The notes beneath the pieces are model-generated. The model saw nothing but the letters and a program-made list of their open reading frames with translations. It was not told the DNA's origin and did not search any database. Below are positions 43,930-50,803 of a stretch of DNA of 55,268 nucleotides, one piece after another; within the stretch, counting starts at the first letter, position 1; every line of letters starts with the position of its first letter. The DNA comes from Thiomargarita sp. (lineage in GTDB: Bacteria; Pseudomonadota; Gammaproteobacteria; Beggiatoales; Beggiatoaceae): NCBI GenBank assembly GCA_022729575.1, contig DZAL01000007.1, forward strand, positions 1 to 55,268, written 5' to 3'. Both the position numbers and the translations under genes were made by a program.

Positions 43930-44760
43930 ATGAAAGCCGTTTGGATTGTAGCTGTTAAAGAATTTCGTGATGGTTTGCGCAATCGTTGGATTGTGGCCAT
44001 TACTTTGATATTTTGTCTGTTAGCCGTAGGCTTGGCTTATTTTGGGGCGGCGGCTTCGGGGGCGGTGGGATTTACTTCGTTACCCGCGACTATCATTAGT
44101 TTGGCTAGTTTGGGCGTGATTATTATTCCTCTGATTGCTTTGCTGTTAGCGTATGATGCCATCGTGGGAGAAGATGAAAATGGTACGTTATTACTACTTC
44201 TCACCTATCCATTAGAGCGGGGACAATTGCTATTGGGAAAATTTTTGGGGCATGGTGGGATATTGGCGGCCTCCACGGTGTTGGGATTTGGTGCCGCCGC
44301 CCTGGTCATTAGCTTAGTGTCGGCCCGTGCCGCCTGGCAAGAGGTGGCACTGGCGTTTGCGCAGTTTATGGTTTCAGCTATTTTGCTGGGCTGGGTCTTT
44401 GTCGCGTTTGCTTATCTCATCAGTGTGTTTAGCAATGAAAAATCTCGCGCCGCTGGACTCGCTTTGCTGACTTGGTTTGGATTGGTGCTGGTGTTTGATT
44501 TACTGTTGCTGGGAATCTTGGTAATCACTGAAGGTCAGTTACAACCGGCGTTATTACCTTATCTGTTGCTCCTAAATCCAGCCGATGTATTTCGCCTCAC
44601 CAATCTCAGTGGGGCCAGCGCGGGTAATGTTTATGGCGGAGTGCTGGCCATGGGGCAGGAGGTGGGGTTTAGCGTGGCGACTTTGTTGGGAGTGCAATTG
44701 TTGTGGGTTATCGTCCCGTTGGTGGTGGCAGTACAGGTGTTTAAACGGCGTAAAATTTAG
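43930..44760 (+). CDS. nosY: NosY, ABC-2 type permease for NosZ maturation
   Basis: A 276-residue membrane permease partner of NosF. It begins MKAVWIVAVKEFRDGLRNRW, the typical cytoplasmic coupling helix, and has six transmembrane helices. The GEDENGTLLLLLTYPLERGQ loop is the conserved ABC-2 motif of NosY. GGAGA lies 9 nt before the ATG. Length matches known NosY (about 275). It sits between nosF and nosL, separated from nosF only by the inserted repeat. Confidence 0.94.
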   Translation: MKAVWIVAVKEFRDGLRNRWIVAITLIFCLLAVGLAYFGAAASGAVGFTSLPATIISLASLGVIIIPLIALLLAYDAIVGEDENGTLLLLLTYPLERGQLLLGKFLGHGGILAASTVLGFGAAALVISLVSARAAWQEVALAFAQFMVSAILLGWVFVAFAYLISVFSNEKSRAAGLALLTWFGLVLVFDLLLLGILVITEGQLQPALLPYLLLLNPADVFRLTNLSGASAGNVYGGVLAMGQEVGFSVATLLGVQLLWVIVPLVVAVQVFKRRKI

Positions 44761-44819
44761 GGTTTCCAAAACTTGTTTTGGACTCCGTGGTCTAATTTAG
44801 AATGAGGATAAGGAATCGA

Positions 44820-45353
44820 ATGAACAGAAATATCTTGAATTTCACCGGCTTTGCAGGTGGCATGATATTAATAAGTAGTCTATTTTTATTGGGCGGTTGC
44901 GATAATTTGGCTTCAGACCCCCAACACCAACCACCGCAGGCGATTGGTGCGGCGGATGAGTGTCATCTGTGTGGTATGTTGATTAAAAAATTTCCAGGTC
45001 CTAAGGGTGAAGCCTATCAGCGGGGGGATTCGCAAGTGAAAAAGTTTTGCTCTACCATGGATTTATTTAGCTATTGGTTGCAACCGGAAAATCAAGTTAA
45101 CGTTCAAACTGTCTATGTCCACGATATGGCACGTAGTCCTTGGCAACAACCAGATGATGCTCATTTTACTGATGCTCGCACGGCTTGGTACGTGGTTGGG
45201 CATAGAGAGCGTGGTGCCATGGGGGCCACTTTGGCTAGTTTCGCTAACCGTGAGGAGGCTGAAAAATTCGCGGCTCAAGCGGGTGGAAAGTTGGTGCGTT
45301 TTGGTGAGATTACTTTGGAAATGCTGTCTGCTTTGAGTAGTCCTAAAATGTGA
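44820..45353 (+). CDS. nosL: NosL, copper-binding lipoprotein
   Basis: A 177-residue outer-face lipoprotein that binds Cu(I) and delivers it to NosZ. An ATG at 44802 is upstream, but AAGGA 5 nt before 44820 decides the start. The lipobox is LLGGC with Cys27. The metal site ECHLCGMLI (Cys48, Cys51, Met53) is the family hallmark. KFCSTMDLFSYWLQPEN and a C-terminal MGATLASFANREEAEKFAAQ are also typical. It ends the nosDFYL group and is followed by a family C repeat. Confidence 0.93.
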   Translation: MNRNILNFTGFAGGMILISSLFLLGGCDNLASDPQHQPPQAIGAADECHLCGMLIKKFPGPKGEAYQRGDSQVKKFCSTMDLFSYWLQPENQVNVQTVYVHDMARSPWQQPDDAHFTDARTAWYVVGHRERGAMGATLASFANREEAEKFAAQAGGKLVRFGEITLEMLSALSSPKM

Positions 45354-45363
45354 GTGATCACGC

Positions 45364-45469
45364 TAAGTACTGAAGCAGAAATTTGGCGGTATTTTCCCTC
45401 ACCCCCGACCCCTCTCCCAGAGGGAGAGGGGCGAAAGAACATACGAGAAAATTTTTGCTTCAGTACTTA
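45364..45469. repeat. Family C element after nosL
   Basis: A 106-bp copy with TAAGTACTGAAGCAGAAATT ends and a CTCTCCCAGAGGGAGAG hairpin. It starts 11 bp after the nosL stop, much as the copy at 7714 starts just after the kinase stop. Confidence 0.8.
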
Positions 45470-45489
45470 TTTATTATGACTGGACCATC

Positions 45490-45522
45490 AGGACTGGCAG
45501 TCCTCAAAGGACTGCCAGTCCT
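45490..45522. terminator. Perfect 15-bp hairpin upstream of the NirN-like gene
   Basis: AGGACTGGCAGTCCT, loop CAA, then its exact complement AGGACTGCCAGTCCT. The arm itself is also partly self-complementary. It lies 75 bp before the NirN-like ATG and could terminate nos transcription or regulate the next gene. Confidence 0.5.
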
Positions 45523-45596
45523 AAGTTCTTACCTAGATTTCATCACGGTCCTTTTTGGAATCGGTGAAAGATTTGATAATTTGGAGAAATACTTAA

Positions 45597-47195
45597 ATGT
45601 TTGACACACGACGTGGTAGTCTCGTTTTAATTAGTCTCAGCCTAAGTTTAAATGCTTGGTCGATGCCGACCACGGCAGTACCTGAAGTATTCGCAGTACC
45701 CGTTGCACAAATCTATTCCCAACATTGTGCTTCCTGTCATAACGCTGATCGTTTAGGCGGCACTGGGCCTGCGTTATTGCCTGAAAATTTGGAGCGTTTA
45801 CGTCGACCTGAAGCCTTGAAAGTTATTGCTGACGGTCGCCTGGCCACGCAAATGGCCGGTTTTAAGGATAAACTCAGTGCTGCCGAAATGGGCGCGTTGG
45901 TAGAATTTATTTACACGGTACCGGCTCAATTGCCCCGGTTGGGATTGGCGGAAATTCAAGCGTCACGGGTGGTCCACCAGGCAGTGGAGACTTTGCCCAA
46001 CCGGCCTATACACCAGGCTGATCCACTCAATTTATTTGTCGTGGTTGAGTCTGGTGACCACCATATCACGCTCTTGGATGGTGATAAATTAGAGCCTCTT
46101 TATCGCTTTCCTACTCGTTTTGCTCTGCATGGTGGGCCTAAATTTTCACCGGATGGACGTTTGGTCTATTTGGCTTCTCGTGACGGTTGGATTAGTCTCT
46201 TTGATTTATATAATTTCAAACTGATAGCCGAGATTCGGGCGGGTATCAATACGCGCAATTTGGCTGTGTCAGATGATGGTAATTATGTGATGGTGGCGAA
46301 TTATTTGCCGCGCACTTTAGTGTTGCTGGATGCGCATACGTTGCAAGCAATTAAACTCTGGGAGGTCGATGACCAAAAAGGTCATACTTCGCGGGTCAGT
46401 GCCGTGTACACTGCGCCGCCGCGGAAAAGTTTTATTGTCAGTTTAAAGGATTTACCCGAAATTTGGGAAATTCCTTATCACGCTAAAGCCACCGCTTTAC
46501 CGGTTTATACTGGAGTGATGCACGATTATCGTAAGGAATCTGGAGAGTCTCCTTTGGTGGATACTGATGCGTTTCCGGTGCGACGAATCTATTTGGATGC
46601 CGTCATCGATGATTTTTTCTTTGACCACAGTTATGAACATTTAATTGGCGCGGCACGGGAGGGTGAGGGTCAAGTGGTCAATTTGATAGTGGGACGTAAA
46701 ATCGCTTCGATAGATTTGCCCGGAATGCCGCATCTGGCTTCTGGCATTACTTGGGAATATCAGGGTAAGCCGATATTGGCTACGCCTAATTTGAAAACGG
46801 CGGTGGTTAGCGTGATTGATATGCAAACCTGGCAAACTATCAAACGCATTGAGACGCTGGGGCCGGGGTTTTTTATGCGTAGTCATGAGCATAGTCGTTA
46901 TGCTTGGGTGGACACTTTTTTGGGCAAAGAGAAAAATGCTATCCATTTGATTGATAAAACTACGTTGGAGATTGCGCAAACTTTGCGGCCAGTTGCCGTT
47001 GGCCAAACGGCGGCTCATGTCGAATTTGACCGCTATGGTAAATATGCCTTAGTGAGCATTTGGGAAATGGAAGGGGCTATCGTGGTGTACGAGGTCGAGA
47101 CCTTGAAGGAGATTAAACGTTTGCCGATGAAAAAGCCTTCTGGTAAATATAATGTCTATAATAAAATTCATTATGTAGGTGGGACGAGTCATTGA
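45597..47195 (+). CDS. NirN-like cytochrome c / d1-propeller protein
   Basis: A 532-residue periplasmic protein. After a signal peptide (about 1-22) a class I cytochrome c domain carries CASCH (44-48) with GTGPALLPENLERL. The rest is an eight-bladed cytochrome d1-type propeller (LVYLASRDGWISLFDLYNFK, NYVMVANYLPRTLVLLDAHT). The C-terminus (KPSGKYNVYNKIHYVGGTSH) matches NirN/NirF proteins rather than NirS. NirN makes the last double bond of haem d1 in nirS denitrifiers. No nirS or other d1 genes are in the window. Its place after nosL may reflect a distinct role. Confidence 0.8.
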   Translation: MFDTRRGSLVLISLSLSLNAWSMPTTAVPEVFAVPVAQIYSQHCASCHNADRLGGTGPALLPENLERLRRPEALKVIADGRLATQMAGFKDKLSAAEMGALVEFIYTVPAQLPRLGLAEIQASRVVHQAVETLPNRPIHQADPLNLFVVVESGDHHITLLDGDKLEPLYRFPTRFALHGGPKFSPDGRLVYLASRDGWISLFDLYNFKLIAEIRAGINTRNLAVSDDGNYVMVANYLPRTLVLLDAHTLQAIKLWEVDDQKGHTSRVSAVYTAPPRKSFIVSLKDLPEIWEIPYHAKATALPVYTGVMHDYRKESGESPLVDTDAFPVRRIYLDAVIDDFFFDHSYEHLIGAAREGEGQVVNLIVGRKIASIDLPGMPHLASGITWEYQGKPILATPNLKTAVVSVIDMQTWQTIKRIETLGPGFFMRSHEHSRYAWVDTFLGKEKNAIHLIDKTTLEIAQTLRPVAVGQTAAHVEFDRYGKYALVSIWEMEGAIVVYEVETLKEIKRLPMKKPSGKYNVYNKIHYVGGTSH

Positions 47196-47207
47196 AACCT
47201 GGTGTTA

Positions 47208-47238
47208 GATTTGACAACTTTCGAAAAGTTGTCAAATC
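47208..47238. repeat. 31-bp palindrome between NirN-like and hemerythrin-like genes
   Basis: A GATTTGACAACTTTCGAAAA copy lies 13 bp after the NirN-like stop, a terminator-like position between two plus-strand genes. Confidence 0.7.
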
Positions 47239-47273
47239 TTTCTGACTGTCGAAAATACTTTTGAGGAATAAAA

Positions 47274-47780
47274 ATGTTCGAGTGGCTTAAGAAAAAAATT
47301 GTTCTCCCTCCGATAATACCGGTGTCAAGTCAGAAAATAACCGCTAATAAAGCGGCGGTGCGTTACAATTCAAATTTAATCAGTGAGTTAGTGAAAGAGC
47401 ATGAGGCTTTGCTGAAAGTTTACACCAAGATGTTGAGTGCGATCGAAACTAAAAATTTTTCCTCAATCGCTCAATATCTTAAAGAATTTGACCAGGGGTT
47501 GAGGACGCATTTGTTGCGAGAACATGTCGAACTGTATGTTTATCTTGAATATATTTTGTCTAAGCGAACACGCGCTTTTCAGGAAATGCACAATTTGCGG
47601 CTCGAAATGGATCATATTTCTACTGAGGTGATTACTTTTTTAAATGTTCATCAAGCTGCCCCCGTGAATGAGAAAACGATCGCCCAATTCGAACATGATT
47701 TTATACAGATTGGTGAAGTTTTAGTGGGGCGCATTCAACGTGAAGAAAATAGTTTGTACACGTTATACCAGCCGGATTGA
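47274..47780 (+). CDS. Hemerythrin-like protein
   Basis: A 168-residue four-helix protein with hemerythrin HHE-type ligands: His43 in VKEHEALL, His79 and His84 in RTHLLREHVEL, His114 in EMDHIST and Glu157-Glu158 in QREENSLY. Such di-iron proteins bind oxygen or nitric oxide, or protect and repair iron-sulfur sites. GAGGA lies 6 nt before the ATG. It lies between a NirN-like gene and nnrS, so a nitric oxide role is likely, but this is inferred from neighbours. Confidence 0.8.
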   Translation: MFEWLKKKIVLPPIIPVSSQKITANKAAVRYNSNLISELVKEHEALLKVYTKMLSAIETKNFSSIAQYLKEFDQGLRTHLLREHVELYVYLEYILSKRTRAFQEMHNLRLEMDHISTEVITFLNVHQAAPVNEKTIAQFEHDFIQIGEVLVGRIQREENSLYTLYQPD

Positions 47781-47786
47781 GTGGTA

Positions 47787-47942
47787 ACTCACTTTACGCA
47801 TAACCACCCCCAGCCCCTCCTTGTTAAGGAGGGGAGTACACCATGCTAACTCAGGTGGTGTCTTCTCCCCACCTTACCAAGGAGGGGTTGGGGGTGGTTG
47901 AGGTGATAACAGATTTGACAACTTTCGACAAGTTGTCAAATC
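47787..47942. repeat. Family A element plus 31-bp palindrome between convergent genes
   Basis: The family A element (about 47790-47909) runs from AACTCACTTTACGCATAACC to GGTTGGGGGTGGTTGAGG. A GATTTGACAACTTTCGACAA palindrome follows at 47912-47942, 10 bp beyond the nnrS stop codon. Here the palindrome is intact and next to the MITE, in contrast to the split one at 25645. Confidence 0.75.
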
Positions 47943-47952
47943 TCCTGGCAAT

Positions 47953-49230
47953 TTATCCCGGATTGCCATCCACTCTGGCTTTTAGTACCATGGGTAAATA
48001 TAAACTCACCCACAGCGTCATGACGATTAGCCAGAGGATACCCGACACTAGGTTGAGATATAAGAAACTTAACGCGGGTATTTCGGCCAAAATGCGTAAG
48101 ATGGCAACGACAGAGATTCCCCAAAAACTAAACCAGGTTAGGTTATCCGCTACTAAGAAACGACCTGAATGGCCTAGCGTAACCCGAGAGGCCATCGCTA
48201 TCATCATCGAGGTCATAAATCCAATCGTGAGCGCGTGTAAAGGCGCTTTGCCTAGAATCAGTGTACCCGTCGTCAGTAACCATAAGTTTTGCACGTTGTA
48301 CAGTAATAGAGCCAGACCTAACCAGAGGAAGGCGAGGTGTAGCATGGCGAGCAAACGTATGGACCAGCTTTGTCGTAATTGCCAATAATAACTGTGGTGA
48401 AAGGCGAGTAGCATCAAAGGTATGTCAAAAATGAATCGCCAGGCCCAGAGTGTCGTTTCTACGGTGAGTAGCGCGTGACCGAGGACCGTGATGGCAATGA
48501 TGGGTAAACTCCAGCGTGGTTGGACGATTCGATAATTGGGTAGTACGGTGCTACTAAAATAAGGTATCATCCGGTGAGCTACTGCGGTAAAAATGGGGAC
48601 TAGAAATAGCCAAGGCCCAATTTGTATCACTGCATTCATTAGCCACCATTGCTCAGTCAGTGCGCTGAGTAAATAGGCCAGTATTCCTAAGCCTCCTGCT
48701 AATAGAGCCAGGTTAAGAAAGGTTTCATAATGTTTATCGCCGGCCGGTGCCGTGTAGTAAACCCGTAATAAGGCTAAAAAGCCGATGCCCCATCCGATTA
48801 AAACTAAGAGGAGGCCAGCATTGAAAATCCATTTATTCACGAGTAAGCCGGCATAAATGGCAATGATGCCACTGAAGAGACACCAAAAACTAGAGACATA
48901 AGATGAATACGTGACCTCTTTTCCTTTCATCCAACGTGGATAGGTTGTCATGAGGAAGCCAAAGATGAAAAAAATAAATATCCCATAAATCATCAAGAAT
49001 CCATGAATCCAGGTACTCCAAACCACGGTCGGTAAGGGAGGCCACCAGTTGGTGTAGCGGCTCAATAATTCAATGGTCCACCAGAGCAGGGTGAGTAGGA
49101 GTTGCAAGAATCCGCCAAAAAACATCAGGCGATGCGGCGCGGCGGAAAATATTTGCCAAGGAGTTCGTGTATCCTTTTTCGGTGGTTTAATTTCGCTAAG
49201 AGGAATAAATTGTGTCGTTTTTGTATTCAT
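47953..49230 (-). CDS. nnrS: NnrS family membrane protein
   Basis: A 425-residue membrane protein with about twelve helices. Family landmarks include APHRLMFFGGFLQLLLTLLW, GFLMTTYPRWM and GKAPLHALTIGFMTSMMIAM followed by ASRVTLGHSG. NnrS is a haem- and copper-containing protein that lowers nitrosative stress during denitrification. It is convergent with the hemerythrin-like gene and close to the nos genes, but no FNR-type box was found upstream; an element of family A and one of family B lie there instead. Confidence 0.93.
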   Translation of the reverse strand: MNTKTTQFIPLSEIKPPKKDTRTPWQIFSAAPHRLMFFGGFLQLLLTLLWWTIELLSRYTNWWPPLPTVVWSTWIHGFLMIYGIFIFFIFGFLMTTYPRWMKGKEVTYSSYVSSFWCLFSGIIAIYAGLLVNKWIFNAGLLLVLIGWGIGFLALLRVYYTAPAGDKHYETFLNLALLAGGLGILAYLLSALTEQWWLMNAVIQIGPWLFLVPIFTAVAHRMIPYFSSTVLPNYRIVQPRWSLPIIAITVLGHALLTVETTLWAWRFIFDIPLMLLAFHHSYYWQLRQSWSIRLLAMLHLAFLWLGLALLLYNVQNLWLLTTGTLILGKAPLHALTIGFMTSMMIAMASRVTLGHSGRFLVADNLTWFSFWGISVVAILRILAEIPALSFLYLNLVSGILWLIVMTLWVSLYLPMVLKARVDGNPG

Positions 49231-49274
49231 AGTTTGGTGATTGGTGCTGAGTGGGTCGAAACTTGGTTACTTAA

Positions 49275-49450
49275 TTCGGGCAACTCAACCACCCCCAGCC
49301 CCTCCTTGGTAAGGAGGGGAGAAAGAGGGCAATGCCATTAAGTTAAGGAATCTCCATCCAATGTAGGGTGGATTAAGCGAAGCGTATCCACCATGGTCGA
49401 AACTCTGGTGGATACGCTTCGCTTAATCCACCCTACCTTAACTTAATGGC
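49275..49450. repeat. Partial family A element joined to a variant family B MITE
   Basis: A family A arm (about 49277-49321) ends in GAAAGAGGG and runs directly into a family B element (49330-49450). The B element has CAATGCCATTAAGTTAAG on the left and CTTAACTTAATGG on the right. Its interior is not the GGAGTCC type but TAGGGTGGATTAAGCGAAGC with its complement. Confidence 0.75.
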
Positions 49451-49479
49451 CGTGCGGCTAAAGCCTGACCACCCGTAAA

Positions 49480-50298
49480 TTAAAGCATTTCCCGTACATC
49501 TGGTTCCGCCCGACGAAAGATTACGGTAGCGGGTCCTAATAATAAAATCCACCAAATAAATGGTCGCCAGACGTTGGCCCAAGTCCAGGGTAAATCTTGG
49601 ATGCCTCCATGAATCAAGGTAACAATATCAGCAATGGGATTAATGGCTAATACCCACTGCATTGACGGCGGCATTAAATTTGGCATGTATAAAATGGGGG
49701 TGAGATAAAGGGTCACGGTAATTAAAAAAGGGAAAATTTGACCAATGTCTTTTAAAAATAGACCAATGATTGATAGTAGATAGCATAGAGGTATCAACCA
49801 TATTGATAGGAGTAGAATACTTAATATTCCCATTAGCATAACATTGATATTTTCCAATAACCCTACCGTAATAAACATGACTAAAGCATATAATAAACTA
49901 GATAGTAGTAATGGTAATAATGGAAGAATAATAATTGGAAATACGGCACGTCGATATAACCCACTAAATTCGCTTAATACATTTAGGCTACGCGATAATA
50001 CTTCAGCAATTAATAGCCATGGCAACATGCCAATTAAAAAGTAATCAATAAAATTGACTCCATGGGGGAATTTGACTTTAAGTACAATATCCAATAGGAA
50101 CCAAAAGCCAATCACTTGTAGCGCAGGTTGAAACAGAAGCCAAGCATTTCCCAATAGAGTATCTGAAGTCCGGGTAACAATATCACGTTTTATCAGTAAA
50201 AACAATAAATAACGGTGTTGATAAGCGGCTTGCCAGGGGGTTAACAAACCGATATAGGTTGCTATAAAATAACGTTTGATAAAATTAAACACAGCCAT
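49480..50298 (-). CDS. ABC-2 type polysaccharide export permease (Wzm-like)
   Basis: A 272-residue membrane protein with six helices. It resembles the Wzm/TagG permease of polysaccharide exporters: LIKRDIVTRTSDTLLGNAWL near the N-terminus, DYFLIGMLPWLL, and a C-terminal FRRAEPDVREML. No Wzt ATPase or glycosyltransferase lies next to it, so its partner must be elsewhere. The substrate is unknown. Confidence 0.8.
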   Translation of the reverse strand: MAVFNFIKRYFIATYIGLLTPWQAAYQHRYLLFLLIKRDIVTRTSDTLLGNAWLLFQPALQVIGFWFLLDIVLKVKFPHGVNFIDYFLIGMLPWLLIAEVLSRSLNVLSEFSGLYRRAVFPIIILPLLPLLLSSLLYALVMFITVGLLENINVMLMGILSILLLSIWLIPLCYLLSIIGLFLKDIGQIFPFLITVTLYLTPILYMPNLMPPSMQWVLAINPIADIVTLIHGGIQDLPWTWANVWRPFIWWILLLGPATVIFRRAEPDVREML

Positions 50299-50803
50299 AA
50301 TTGATAGAAAAAGAAATTTGATAGAATAGCATGGATTTTAGTAATATGACCTTAAAGAATCTGTAATTGGCAATCTCAGTAGTATGGTTAGGAAGATAAA
50401 GTTTTAATATTCTAAGGTTAACTACTGACTATATAATTGCTGTATAATTTCTAGTTACTAATCCACTAACTATTGACGTATTTTTAAGGGCGGTAGGTTA
50501 TAAGTTATTATTTAATGAACCTAAAGTATGGATAAAATAACTGGTTGGTATAGATTTTGTCTAAAATAATCGCACTTTGTAAGAATTAAGTTACAAAAAA
50601 AAAATCGTGAAGGACTTGCAAAAGTGGGTTGTCATGTGCGATATTTATATCAAGTGTGTTGGATAAGCAACAGGCACTACCCAAAGTGTATCAATTTTGG
50701 TACTATTATAGGGTACTGGCAAACTTCAGTTTGCCAACTAGGGCTATCCAACTAGGGCAACTGAAATTGAATCAAGAAATTTAACTGCGGAGATGAGTTA
50801 AAC
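50299..50803. other. 505-bp divergent promoter region, no gene
   Basis: AT-rich sequence between the divergent Wzm-like gene and the 1363-residue protein gene. A perfect hairpin TGGCAAAC, loop TTCA, GTTTGCCA lies at 50717-50736, followed by a short direct repeat AACTAGGGC. GGAG lies 11 nt before the plus-strand ATG at 50804. No large repeat element is present, which is unusual for this window. Confidence 0.5.

Noticed and set aside
45553..45570. FNR-like half-site TTGATAATTTGGAG before the NirN-like gene
   Set aside because: Only the left half matches the consensus, so it is not called a binding site.
45597..47195. Nitrite reductase NirS
   Set aside because: The c-type domain and the C-terminus (KYNVYNKIHYVGGTSH) fit NirN/NirF proteins better, and no nirS-type N-terminal sequence is seen.
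47843..48388. Plus-strand open frame antisense to nnrS
   Set aside because: It starts in a repeat and is a shadow of nnrS, which has full family motifs.
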